Shown here: positions 19,200 through 31,384 of the stretch, piece by piece
How the letters are laid out: each line of letters starts with the position of its first letter
How positions within the stretch are numbered: the stretch's first letter is position 1
Assembly (NCBI RefSeq): GCF_000346465.2
Contig: NC_034010.1
Span: 9,687,689 to 9,751,688 of the forward strand
Length of the DNA stretch: 64,000 nt
Direction of reading: 5' to 3'
Origin: Prunus persica
Taxonomy: Eukaryota; Streptophyta; Magnoliopsida; Rosales; Rosaceae
Position numbers and translations under genes: made by a program
Notes under the pieces: model-generated
What the model saw: only the letters and a program-made list of their open reading frames with translations
The model's database searches: none
What the model was told of the DNA's origin: nothing

Positions 19200-22100
19200 T
19201 CGTTTTCTATACCTTGCATAGTTGGTGATTTTAAGTTTCAAAAAGCTTTGCTTGATCTTGGTGCTTCTATAAATCTTATGCCATATCATGTTTATGAGAA
19301 ACTTAACCTTGGTGAGTTGCAAGCCACATCTATGAGCATTCAATTGGCAAATAGAACTATTAGGTACCCTAAAGGCATTCTAGAAGATGTTTTGGTGAAA
19401 GTGGAAGAGCTAATTTTGCCAGCAGATTTCTTGGTGTTGGAAATGAAAGAAGCACCAATTCATGACAATCAGTTACTACTCATTCTAGGTCGGCCATCCA
19501 AGTGACGAGCATGAAATTTTCCATCTTGATGCAATTGATACTATGGTGAAAGAAGCACTGCCAATGAGTTATTTGGAGCCCATTGAAGCATGCATCACAC
19601 AAAGCATAAGGAAAGAAGAAGTGGACAGTGATCTCTCATTTACTTCTTGAGCTTGTTTGCAGTATGGATAGCTACATAGAAATTGGAAAGAGGTATGCAA
19701 ACCAATTTGAATCATACCCCCACCTACTAATAAGGTTCTACCTTCTATTGTGCAGCCACCAGAGTTGGAATTAAAGCAATTCCCAAAATACTTTAAATAT
19801 GCTTATTTAGGTGAATATGAGACTTTACCTGTTATCATTGCCTCACATCTCGGACCAAATAATGAAAAGAAGCTTTTGAGAGTTCTAAAAGAGCACAAAA
19901 CTGCAATTGGGTGGAGCATTGCAGATATCAAAGGCATAAGCCCAACACTGTGCATGCACAAGATATTATTGGAAGACAACGCAATGCCTAAGAGGGATGC
20001 CCAAAGACGTCTCAATCCGAACATGAAGGAGGTGGTAAGAAAAGAGGTAATGAAGCTTTTAAATGTTGGTATTATTTACCCTATTTCTGACAGTAAATGG
20101 GTGAGCCCAGTGCAAGTTGTCCTCAAGAAGTCAAGTATCACAGTGGTGAAGAATGAAGCAAACGAGCTTGTACATACACGGATGACCACGGGCTGGAGAG
20201 TTTGCATTGATAATAGGAAGCTCAACACAGCGACAAGCAAAGATCACTTTCCTCTTCCATTCATTAATCAAATGCTTGAGAGATTAGCTGGCCATAGCCA
20301 CTATTGCTTCCTTGATGGATATTCAGGCTACAACCAAATCACCATAGCCCCAGAGGATCAAGAGTAGACGACCTTCACATATCCCTTTGGCACTTTCGCT
20401 TATAGGAGGATGCCTTTTAGTCTCTGTAATGCCCCAGCCACTTTTCAAAGGTGCATGATGAGCATTTTCTCCGACATGGTAGAATGGTTCATTGAGGTAT
20501 TCATGGATGACTTCTCTATCTTTTGTGATTCTTTTGATCAATGCTTGCATAACTTATCCAAGGTGTTGGCTAGATGTGAACAGACTAACCTTGTGCTTAA
20601 TTGGGAAAAATGTCATTTTATGGTTAACCAAGGCATAGTTCTTGGTCATGTCATCTCTAGTAATGGAATCGAGGTAGATAAAGCTAAGATTGATTTGATT
20701 GCCTCCATGCCCTCACCTACTTCTGTCAAAGAAGTACGTTCTTTCCTTGGCTATGCAGGTTTCTATAGGCGTTTTATTAAGGACTTTTCTAAGATTGCAA
20801 GGCCTATGTGCAATCTCCTTGCCAAGGACATCGATTTTGTGTTTGATCAAGACTGTGAGAATGCTTTCAATGCTTTGCAGAAGATGCTCACAACTGCCCC
20901 AATCATTATACCACTGGATTGGAGCTTGCCTTTTGATTTGATGTGTAACGCTTCAGATTATGCTGTTAGAGCTGTTTTGGGATAGCGAGTTGATAAGAAG
21001 CCACATACCATCTACTATGCTAGTAGAACCCTCAACGATGCCCAACTCAACTATTCCACCACAGAGAAGGAGTTGTTAGCTGTCATATTTGCTTTAGAGA
21101 AGTTCAGATTATATTTGATTACTAACAAGGTTATTGTTTACACTGATCATGTAGCATTGAAATACTTTTTAGCTAAGAAGGATGCCAAACCACGACTCAT
21201 TAGATGGATTCTCTTGTTGCAAGAGTTTGACTTGGAGATAAAAGATAAGCAAGGAAGTGAGAATGTCGTGGCTGATCACTTGAGTAGATTGGTGCATGTA
21301 TCTAACGAAGAGGAGGATTCATTGCCATTGCGTGAAAGCTTCCCTGATGAGAAACTCTTCTCCATTTGTGCTTTGAATTCTCTCAATCCATTGCCTTGGT
21401 TTGCTGATATTGCTAACTATTTGTGCACTAATGAACTCCTTACAGGGTTATCTATGTTCCAACGTGACAAGCTTAGGAAGCAAGCAAGATACTACTTTTG
21501 GGATGATCCATATCTATTCAAGCATTGTCCAGACTAAGTAATTCGAAGGTGTGTACCTGAAGGTGATTTTAAGAGCATTCTGGAGTTTTGTCACTCCCAC
21601 GCATGCGAAGGCCATTTCGGAGCAAAGAAGACTGCCAGCAAAGTGCTACAATCAGGTTTCTTTTAGCCCACCCTTTTTAAGGATGCTTATGAATTTTGTG
21701 CTTCATGTGATAGATGCCAACATATGGGTAATTTACATGCTAGAAATCAGATGCCTCTCACCAATATCTTAATCATTAATATATTTGATGTTTGAGGAAT
21801 TTATTTCATGGGCCCTTTTCCTACCTCTTATGGATTTGAATATATATTAGTTGCTGTCGATTATGTTTCTAAATGGGTGGAAGCCATTGCCACTAGAACT
21901 AATGATGCTAAGGTTGTGATAGGTTTTCTCAAAGGAAATATTTTTACAAGGTTTGGCACACCTAGAGCAATCATTAGTGATGGTGGCTCCCACTTTGTTA
22001 ACCAAGTTTTTGCAGCACTCTTGAAGAAATATGGAATCACGCATAAGGTGGCAACACCCTATCATCCTCAAACTAGTGGGCAGGTTGAGATAAGCAATAA

Positions 22101-22680
22101 GGAGATTAAGCACATACTTGAAAAGACAGTGAACACCACAAGGAAGGATTGGTCCATGCGTTTGGATGATGCATTGTGGGCTTATAGGACTGCTTATAAG
22201 ACCCCTATAGGTATGTCTTCGTATAGACTTGTTTTCGGTAAACCTTGTCACTTACCAGTGGAGCTTGGGCACAGGGCTTATTGGGCAATCAAGGCCTTCA
22301 ATTTTGATATGAAAGCTGCTGGTGAGAAGAGGAGGCTTCAACTCAATGAGCTAGAGGAGTTGCGACATGAAGCATATGAAAACGCGAAGCTTTACAAGGA
22401 GAAAACAGAGCAATATCACGACAAGAAAATTCTTAGGAAGACGTTTGAGAAAGGGCAGAAGGTTCTCTTATTCAATTCATGCCTTAAGCTCTTCCCAGGT
22501 AAGCTTCGTTCTCGATGGATTGGCCCTTTTGTTATTACTAATGTGTTTGATTATGGTGCAGTGGAGATTCAAAACATTAAGGATGGCAGCACCTTCAAGG
22601 TGAATGGACATCGGTTGAAACCTTACTTTGATGCCAACTTTGAGTCTCAAGCACTTAAGAAGCCTCCTCTACTCTCTTGA
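19200..22680 (+). pseudogene. pol: pol of the gypsy element: protease, RT, RNase H, integrase (stops)
   Basis: Domains in order: aspartic protease at 19248-19505 (LDLGASINLMP, a different frame from the rest); reverse transcriptase at 19750-20900 (WRVCIDNRKLN, DGYSGYNQI, then YRRMPFSLCNAPATFQRCM and the YxDD-box variant FMDDFSIF); RNase H at 20900-21300 ([23 protein letters not shown]); integrase at 21540-22680 (zinc-binding HSHACEGHFG and CASCDRC, catalytic Asp in [12 protein letters not shown], Asp in ISDGGSHF, Glu in [10 protein letters not shown]). In-frame stops lie near 20365, 20983, 21535 and 21667. Three of these look like CAG/CAA/TGG changed to stops, the pattern expected from deamination of methylated cytosine. 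The integrase C-terminus is complete to 22680. Confidence 0.9.
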
Positions 22681-24226
22681 AGCTCAACAGAGTTTGGACG
22701 TCCAGCTAAAGACATAAAACTTAGCGCTTCTTGGGAGGCAACCCAAGGTGACGATGAGAAGATAGAATATGCCAGGAAGCTTGCTTGCGTCCTAATCGCT
22801 TCAAAGGGGAGTTTTTCTTAACTCTGACCTTTGGTTATGTCTTTCCCTTGTCTTCTTTCCTTTCATTTATGAGGCATTGCTTTTTCTTACACTCTCAACA
22901 TTGAGGACAATGTTTTCATTTAAGTTTGGGGGGAAGGATTTAGTTATGTTGTTTCAAATTATCAAATTTTAAAATTTTGAGTGTGTCTAATGGCCAAAAA
23001 CGCAGGATTTTGTGTCTTGTTTCGTTATCCTTCCAAACACCTATGATAAGACTTGGATCTAATACTAATATAGTTTCTCAGAAATTGATAGTCATTGTTT
23101 AAGGACTTTGTGTGGTTCTGAGTTAACTCTGTCTTGCATGCCATCCTTGCACTTATTGAGCACTTTGCCGAGTTGGTCCAATTTCTTGCTACTTGGAGAT
23201 GTTATGCAATTCTACTTATCTCATGATCTTGGTTTCGTACTCTAGAACTTATTTGAGTATCTCTTGAGACATTTTGTTGCCATACAATGCTTAGGAAGTG
23301 ATTTAGGCCATGTTTGAACCATTTGAGCTTTTCTAACCATCCCTCTACATGTATTCATCCCTAGTCAACCCATTTGAGCCTACGTTAAGCCTTTCTTTGT
23401 GGAAACCATTCCTACCATAATGAACCTCCATTTTCTTATTCTTACTTATTCTATGAGCAATTAAAGTTATCTTCAAAAGAGAGTTATAAAGAATGCAAGG
23501 TTTTTAGAGCAAAAGTGAATCATTAGTGCCATAACCCAAGTGTTGAAAAGAAATAAGTTTGGGGGTATTGGTAACTAATCAAAAGAGGTAATGAAGTGTG
23601 ACCAATGTAGTCACGGCCCTAGGGTGTTATAAAAGAGAAGATCATGGTGATCTAGGGTAAAGAGCCACAAAATTAGGCCAAATAAACAGATATGAAGGTG
23701 CTGAAATTATGTTGAAAATCTGCTCATGTATGTGTTCCTTGCTTGTTACAAAGATCAGTAATCTCTCATGCTCTTACTTATGCTTTAATTGTGCTCAAAA
23801 TATTGTATATCTCATATCCCTTCTTTCATTCAACCACTACCCTAAACCTCATTACTACCTTTGTAAAGTCCTTTTGATCCTTGGTGTTGCATGGTATTAC
23901 TGTGGAGAGCAGATTGGATAATGAGCTTATGAGGTTCGGAATTCTTGATTTTGCTCTAAGTGTGTGCACATGTACTTATTTGAGTTGCAGGTGTTGTTCT
24001 GATTTGGCATTCACACACTACACTTAAGGGTGTCATTGTGAGCTTTGCTTTCTCATGAAACATGTATGGAACTTAGATTGTGATTGTTGTGTTTCTTTGG
24101 AACCATATACGTTGGTGATTCTTTGAGGATATTGTTTGGAAGGCTAGTTGCTTATTTCCTATTTCCTAAGTTGTAGTTTTATTTTGTTTTGCTCGAGGAC
24201 TAGCAAAATCTAAGTTTGGGGGTATT
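22681..24226 (+). other. Non-coding 3' region of the gypsy element with polypurine tract
   Basis: No open frame of note is present, so no envelope-like gene can be supported. The purine-rich motif AAGTTTGGGGG occurs three times, at about 22924, 23551 and just before the 3' LTR (about 24211-24222). The last is the likely polypurine tract for plus-strand priming. Confidence 0.7.
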
Positions 24227-24736
24227 TGATAAGGTCATGATTTCACACATTTGCATGCCTTCTTTGATTAGTAATTTTGTTTAGCTTCTCTTTATTTGAG
24301 TCTCTTACCTATGTTTGTGTGTTTTGTAGGTTAAGACAGCAAGGGGATGACATTTTATACAATTCATGCATGTTAAGGGCTAAGTGGCACAAGAGGAATA
24401 TGAGCTTAAAGACAAAATCAATTTGAGCCACACTCCTTGCCAGTCCAGTTTCGTAGGTCATCTTGCAGGCCTCATTTCAGCAACTTATACAGGTCGGATG
24501 AGAAGACATCCTTGATAGCAGTTGTTCCAATGGGTGTCTATTATAACATATCCAAATTTCAGCCCAATTGGATAAATCTGGAGCCCTCAGCACGTTAATG
24601 ACGGAACCAAGTTACCATTCTCCGTGGGATCGACCTCGTATTTACATAAGCTATACTATAAACGGTTCGTGCACTTGCAAGAATTAAAGTTGCTATTTTT
24701 AATAACTCATTTTAGTTGTTAAGAATAGGCTCAACA
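24227..24736 (+). repeat. 3' LTR of the gypsy element
   Basis: 510 bp, direct copy of the 5' LTR, followed by the TAGTC duplication. Confidence 0.93.
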
Positions 24737-25501
24737 TAGTCAACCGCACAAATCCAGATGACTAGTCAACTATCAAGAACACAAACCCAGAAAATTTACA
24801 GAGATGGAAACCAGAAATTGTTCACCCAGAAACCTACCATTGGGAAAAACTAGGGGTCATCAACCGACCAGGCAATCTACTAAGCAAAAATATTCTTACA
24901 AAGAATACTAGCAAGCTCAAGAAATTCCTAGGTCTATTTAGGAAGATGAGCTATACCTCCTTTGTGCAATCTTCTTCTCCAACTTAGCAAAGCTTGAAGC
25001 TCAATTCTTTATGGCAATGGCGGCTCCTTCTCCAGGTCTTCCATCCCATGACACTAGCTTACAAGCTCTAACTCAGACAGAAATGAAATTTGGATTCATG
25101 GAGAAAATGACCAATTTCTTCAAGAAACCATACTCTTGAAGAAATCAATCTTGAATCTGACCTAGATATATATGATAGAGTGTTTGATCTAGCAAGAGGA
25201 AGTTTTTATATTTCAAATGCAGTTTTCAAAAAGAAACAATTTGAAAAACTCAAAGATGAAAAATATGAAGGTTACTCTTGAGGAAGAAGAAGCGAAAGTT
25301 GGCTATGAAACTTTTCAAAACTTGTCCCTCAAAGTGACGGCTTCCCAAAAAGGAATTCTTTGGTATTTACACACAAAAGTTCCCTAGGTCAGAATGACAC
25401 ATGGCAGCAGAGAGAGAAAGGAGAATAGGACAAAAAAGTTGGTTATCTAGCTGGAAATCCTACAGAGTAAGGATGACTAGCCATACGAGAATATTTATTT
25501 T

Positions 25502-26654
25502 TTGTTATAATAATACTGTACGAAGTGAATATTTGTTTTGGTGTTGTAGGGACATTTATTCCTGTTTGTCATAAGTTTTACTTGGTGTCAATTCAAATTG
25601 TAAGTTGTAGTTATCTTTTTTACTATGAGATGCCCCTTGTAATTTTTGGTGGATAAAATTGGACATTTGACATCTACAATAGCTATCTGGTCATGCAATG
25701 ACAATCATAATGCGCTTTCGTGAACAAAGAAAGAAGTTATAATTCCTGGCATCTTTTTCTTAGTTTCTAAAGCCAAATTCTTTTTGGGTAATGAAGCCAT
25801 TGGAGACTTTAGCTCTACCAGGGCTGTTCAAACAGCAACTGGTATTCAAAGAACCAAAATCTATTCGCAAACTAGACAGGAGTTCGAAAACAACATAATA
25901 TGCATGACACTATTGCTGCTCATCAAGCTTTTCATTTCATGTCCTTGCAGGATTATAAAAAAAATATTGAACAACTATACCAGCAATGTGAGTTGCAGCA
26001 ACTTGACATGATTTAGACATGCTAAGATTCTTGTACCTTGCCAATAGCAGCAACATCACTAGTATAATAAGACACAATCTTTCAACAAAAATATGTTGGG
26101 CATATTTGGATGCTTGTTTACAATTAATGTATGATTTTCAACAAACCTTGATTGGAAATTATGAAATAGATAAATCTGTTATATTTCATTCTCAACATAC
26201 ATCAATTCCAATGAATGAGATAGAAGAATCATAGACAAAGTATACGTGTGGAATGAAAGCATTAGATAAATCCGGCTTGCAACCAGTTTTGTTCATCTGT
26301 GGATAAATCCTGGATGCATCAATTGAGAAGAAAGGTATTACCTTACGCAACTTAAAATGGAATCTCAGAAACTGCTGGCGCCTCAACACACCTCTTGATT
26401 ACTAGACCATTGCCTGAAAATTTGGTTTGTTTCGACAGTTGAACCTGGGGCTTACATAATCCACTTTGGAACTTCATTGCCTGAAAATTTAATATCGAAT
26501 GCAGAGCGCTAAGAAAAAGGATTTAACCCAAAACAAAAAGAACAAAAATTCACACCCTGAAAACTACAACATATACCCCAGAGACGCACAGCAAAATATT
26601 GCTAAATTGAATTGAACACAAAACGCAGATATATGACCAGAAAATGCAAAGATA
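25502..26654. other. Duplicated spacer between AP4E and TNL, copy A
   Basis: Collinear with 45778-46712 of copy B, with small indels. It holds the AP4E 3' flank and a conserved stretch at 25784-25960 whose plus frame reads STRAVQTATGIQRTKIYSQT. A second frame reads HDTIAAHQAFHFMSLQDYKK and ends with a stop near 26010. This may be a relic exon of an unrecognised gene. Copy A has about 210 bp (26015-26230) that copy B lacks. The rest is the 3' flank of the TNL. Confidence 0.5.
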
Positions 26655-29600
26655 TTATTCAATATTTAATGGATTTACATACTTTGGCTCCTCGTTAAGA
26701 TCAATGTGCCTCCTCTTTGGGTGATCAACCTCTCCTCTTTGAGCTTCATGATCACCAACGTCGACGACGTTAGCACGATGATCATCATCAAGTGCCATGA
26801 AATCTGATAACCGAGGCCTCTTGCCAAGACTAGTCTCTGATGCTGAAGGCAAGGAAAGCAATTCGTTGTCTTGGTGTTGATCATCATGAATATCATCGTC
26901 CACTGCCATCGCATCAGGCAACAACCACTGCCTTTGCCCACGATCAACTGTGACATCAGCAACCTGGTGGCCTAATAGGTGGACCCCGCAGAGGATTTTA
27001 ACGGGTGTGGGCATTCTATAGAACTCAAATATAATTTGACACATATTACCCTGCTGCAACCGTGTCAGTTCTTCCTCCACACCTAACTCGCTCAGATTCA
27101 ATAATGGAATACACTTAAGAGCCATATGACTTTCCTCTATCTTTGTTTTTTTGTTTTTTGATCGGAATACGAACATATGTGTCGATTGGACCATTTTTCC
27201 ATTGATATGAACACGTGACTCTACCTCGCCTCTATCAATACGAACATATGACTTTCCTTTATTAATAACACATAGAACCAATCTTAACGTCTTCCAATCT
27301 AAATTTGGAGGAATTTCAAAACAAACTTCACATCGAGCTATAACAAATTCCTCTTTAAGTAGCGTTGCATCTTTACAACAGCTGAACCACTTTGGCACTT
27401 CATCGCCTGGAAGAGTAATTGTAAATTCAGAATGCGAACGAGAAGATACCTACACAATACAATTGGTTACAACAATCATCATCTTAACCATATAACATAG
27501 AGGGAGAGACACAGAGACACAGAGAGAGAAGAGACAGAAACCTGGTCCAGAATACTATTTTCTGTGATGTCATAGCCACGTAGTCTAACACAATTTATCA
27601 AACGCAGATACTCAACCTCCGATGATAGTGGCAGTTTTGGAATTTTCTCCAATGATGTGCAGTTATCCAGTAATACCACATATACTCTTGGTGGAAGCAC
27701 TTCTTGTGGAATTTCTAGAAGACTCTTGCAATCACGCAAGTCAAGCTGGTCCAAGCTCACAAATTTGCTAATGCATTCCGGAAGCGTGACAAAATTGTTT
27801 CCAGATAGATCAAGATATCGTAATGTGGACCAAAAATAAAGCAGCCGTAATTCAAGCCCAGTAAGATTGAAGCATCTCTTAAGAATCAAATCTAGAAGCC
27901 CAGTAAGATATGCAATTGATAGAGGCAATTCTCTTATGCCACTTCCTGCCATATTCAATGTCCATAGTGATTCCATCTCGACTTCTATTTCTGGGAAACT
28001 CTTAAGCCTTTTGCAATCACTAAGATCAAGTTCTTCAAGTGATTTCAATCTAAGTGTTGTTGCAAATCTCGTAAGCTTAACGCATCTACTAAGATTCAAT
28101 TGAACAAGTTTATCAAGGAGTCCAACAGAATCATCAATCTCAACCAAACGTCTACAGCCACTTAGAATCAAGTATTTTATGTTCGGGATTCCGGATAAGT
28201 CTGGGATTTTTTCTAAGAATTGACAACCACTTAAATCCATGGATGTCAGGTTTGGCAAATGCTGTGAGACAAGAACACAAAAACAGAAAATAATTAATCA
28301 CAGGCTTCAAAAGACAAAAACTTAGAAAACAATTTTTGTTTTTTTCCTTCTGAAATTAACAACTCTATTTGAAATTATATATAATAGATGAAAATAATTT
28401 CAAATACATACCTTAAATCCCTCCAAGTGTCTGATATGACTGCTAAGCATATTGAACGCGACAAGACGATTTCCTTGAAAATTGGGTGGCAAAGATTGTA
28501 ACTGACAACTAGGCCAATCAATAAATCTTAATGTGTTGGGCAGATAGTTAATGGCCCCACGTAGAGATGCATTATGGTTTATGAAAATTTGAAGATTTAC
28601 CATATTACGGAAGCATTCTGGATTCAAAATTATCTCATCTGGTTCTAGAAGCTTCACCATGATGCCTTTAATATTTCTTGTTCCCTAAGATGGAAAAGCA
28701 TTAACATTAAAAAACGAAGTCATTGTAGAAACCCAAATGCAAGCACATTTTGTTAAGAAAATTATAGGTTACATAAGGTATTCTTTCTTTGTCAAATTGA
28801 ATATAATAACATATGTAATACTTACTGTACTTTCCGTTAGAACTTGCTTGACATCCTCGTAAAACCACAATCTACTACGTTTGCCGGGATCATTGGGGGA
28901 TTCTTTGTGAACTATATCCTTGCCTAGTTTTTCTAGCAAGTCGTGCATTAAAATCCTATGATTGAATTCTATAGTTATCATTGCCTTATCAACGAGTACT
29001 TCAATGCAATTTTTGGGGACTATTCCTAGCACAGAGTTCTTATTTCCACCCTTGAAGAAACATGCAATGTCGAGAAAAACTTCTTTCGCGTCATCATCCA
29101 AGGCATCATAACTTTTTTGAAGTATTCTTTCAATATGTGTATAAGGTTCTCCTTTGTAACCATCTAATATAACTTGCCCACGTCCTATACTTCTATTACG
29201 AAGATGAGAACCTAAAATTGTTAGAGCTAGTGGAAGGCCATCAGCAAAAGCTATTGCACGTTGTGCGAGTTCCAAATAATCTTTTGGAGGTTCACTTCTG
29301 CCGAATGCATGCCAACTGAAAAGCTCAAGAGCTAGGTTGTATTCTAACTTCTTCACCTCGTATATCAACTCAATTTCACGATTGTCTAGCAATCCCCTAT
29401 CTTTTGTAGTAATGATTACTCTACTACCCTCACCAAACCAATCATCTCCAGCCAAGTTTTCTAACTGCTCCAAGTGGTCCACATCGTCAAGAATTAATAG
29501 AATCTTTTTATGCCTCAGCCGTTTTTTTATAACACCGATTCCTTCATCAACACTCTGAATTTTCCAATTTTTGCCTAAAACCTTATCAAGAAGAGTTTCA

Positions 29601-30707
29601 TGTAGCTGGACTAAGCTTCCTTCTCTAACATTTGGCAAGAAACAACTTCCTTCAAACTCATGGGCAATTGCATTCCATATAGCTTTTGCAATTGTTGTCT
29701 TGCCGATTCCAGATGTCCCCCATATCCCAACCATGCGAGACCATTCCCACCAACATCTAAAAGCTTTTTCACATCTCGTACATGAGACTGAATTCCAATT
29801 GGGTGCTTGGCCACATTCCAATATGTGCGTCTCAATACTTGGTTTATGATTTGATCAACAATGTTGTTAATAAATATAGCTTCATACCTGCCAGTTTAAC
29901 CAAATTAGACACATTTAGTGAATACAACATATTGAAGTAACAATTAAATGTAACCAAAGTAAAAAAGAAAAAGAAATTAAGTTAACTTGAAAAAGATAGA
30001 TAACCATAATGCCCTACAGCTATCGAAAATATTAAAATACACAAGAAATTAAAATAAAGATTTTCTCCCTACAATTTTATATTTTTACAAAAGAATACTT
30101 TTCTTTAATAATGAGTAACAATTAAATGTGTAACAAATAGTAATTAGAAAGAAGAGAGAAAAAAATTAAACTTGAAAATGATAAAGATAGAAACATACGC
30201 TCCCTTCTCGAAATGCCATCCAGACAAATTTGCTGCTTCCTTAAGAGCTCTCCTCCATTTGAGCATTTTCTTCTTGTCATCCTTGAATTTGCGTTCATGG
30301 TGAACAAATGCATCACCATAACTACTTATTTGGTGTCGTACATCTAAGGGATCCACCTTGTAAAAAATGGGAAAAACTATTTGTTGCTTTGATTCTTTAC
30401 ATTGAAGGATCTTGACAAGTTCATCCAAGCACCACCTCGAAGATGCATAGTTTTCAGAGAATACAATGAGAGAAATTCTTGATTCTTCAATTGCTTTGAC
30501 AAGGGCTGGCGATATTTCTTCTCCTCTTACAAGCTCTCGATCAATGAAGGTGTAGATGCCCTTATCACACAAGGCCTTGTATAAATGATCTGTAAAATTG
30601 GTGCTTGTATCCTCGCCTCTAAAACTCAAAAACACATCATATTTCCATGATGAATCATGAGTGAAAGAAGAAGAAGAAGGAGAAGAAGAGTCTGGTTGAG
30701 TGGTCAT
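26655..30707 (-). CDS. TIR-NB-LRR (TNL) disease resistance gene, copy A, with a probable frameshift
   Basis: Five exons with GT-AG borders: 30707-30199 (TIR), 29887-28826 (NB-ARC), 28684-28412 and 28261-27542 (LRR), 27449-26655 (C-JID and tail). The start is taken at MTTQPDSSS; an in-frame ATG at 30809 is an alternative. TIR: YDVFLSFRGEDT, FIDRELVRGEEI, SRWCLDELV. NB-ARC: P-loop GTSGIGKTT, kinase-2 LLILDDVD, RNBS-B GSRVIITTKD, GLPLAL, MHD as ILMHDLL. LRR: about eight repeats. C-JID: FTITLPGDEVPKWF. Between LLDVGGNG and RMVGIWG (about 29742-29752) the frame shifts, and the exon total is one base short of a multiple of three. So one base is lost (or misread) and about 1119 residues would otherwise be encoded. 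TNLs are cytoplasmic or nuclear immune receptors with NADase-type TIR signalling. It could be a pseudogene. Confidence 0.85.
26685..26720 (-). other. C-terminal HPKRR basic cluster and DLNEEP (EAR-type) motif of the TNL
   Basis: Just before the TNL C-terminus the protein reads HPKRRHIDLNEEP. DLNxxP is one of the two EAR-motif forms that recruit TOPLESS-type co-repressors, and the basic cluster could aid nuclear import. In copy B the region lies after a premature stop and part of it is deleted. Confidence 0.55.
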
Positions 30708-31263
30708 AGGGGGCAGATCTGAAGGAAGTTGAGGTTCCACTCCAAAATCAATTGGCAATGGGAGAGCAACCCAACTCCCCATCAACCTCAATAAAAATTT
30801 GAAGAACATTGAAGAATTGAAGAAGAAGCAGAGAGAATCTTATGAGGCTTGGGATGCAGATAAAACTAAGAGAAGCTCAAAGATTGGGTGTGGCAGTGGC
30901 GCTGTGGTTAGATTTATGAGGCTTGGCGAATCAGTTTCCTACCACCTTCAATGTGAAGGCGTGATTAAGTTAAAGGTAGGCGAGGAACTTTGGTTTGAGT
31001 TTTTTTACTGAAGAATATAAAGAGAAGGTGCTAAGATGGTTAGGTCTATGAAGTTTAAGAGGGGGAGAGGAACTTGCAATAATTAATGCAACTTACTTCA
31101 GTTTTTGTCTTTTCCTCAATAAATTAATATTAAGACTGGTTTGTCTTTTTCAGTTTTTGTAAACTCAATGTGGTCCAAATTATTTTTTAAAAACGAGTAA
31201 TTCCATGTGGTCCACCTCCGTTAAATATTTCTAAAGACACCTTAACTTTGCAACAACCAACAA
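30708..31263. other. 5' flank of TNL copy A
   Basis: This is the presumed promoter and leader of the minus-strand TNL. It includes an upstream in-frame ATG (30809) and purine-rich GAAGAA stretches. It ends with the 9-bp AACCAACAA duplication (31255-31263) at the edge of the Mutator-like element. No other gene is seen. Confidence 0.5.
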
Positions 31264-31384
31264 GAGTTTGTCTGTGGTGCGCCGGGTGTACCTGTACAGC
31301 CCATCACGTGGCCTTTTTTTAAAAACAATGAAAACTGGTTCTTTTGGTTAACCAGTTAAACTAAGGAAAATAAAAACTCCTGCT

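Larger units (their letters stand above)
16660..24736 (+). mobile_element. Ty3/gypsy LTR retrotransposon (Athila/Tat-like), 8.1 kb, decayed
   Basis: Two 510-bp LTRs (16660-17169 and 24227-24736) begin TGATAAGGTCAT and end GGCTCAACA. The element is flanked by TAGTC at 16655-16659 and 24737-24741. By eye the LTRs differ at about 19 positions with no indels (about 96% identity), 14 of them transitions. The primer-binding site fits tRNA-Asp. Coding order is gag, protease, reverse transcriptase, RNase H, integrase, as in Ty3/gypsy, without a visible chromodomain. Several in-frame stops make it non-autonomous. A non-coding stretch of about 1.5 kb separates integrase from the 3' LTR. Confidence 0.93.
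16228..25501. mobile_element. Unclassified insertion or replacement hosting the gypsy element
   Basis: Relative to copy B, copy A loses the AP4E 3' end (the equivalent of 45110-45777) and instead has about 1.2 kb of unrelated DNA. This lies at 16228-16659 and 24742-25501, with the gypsy element inserted in it. GACTAGTCAAC repeats occur in it (16330, 24760), and a 3' part reads like untranslated or LTR sequence on the minus strand. No terminal repeats or TSD could be defined, so it may be a deletion-associated insertion of another retroelement LTR. Confidence 0.45.

Noticed and set aside
21847..22251. 134-residue minus frame in the gypsy element
   Set aside because: Antisense to the integrase catalytic core.
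22681..24226. Envelope-like gene between integrase and 3' LTR
   Set aside because: Only a 70-residue frame exists and no signal peptide or transmembrane pair is convincing.
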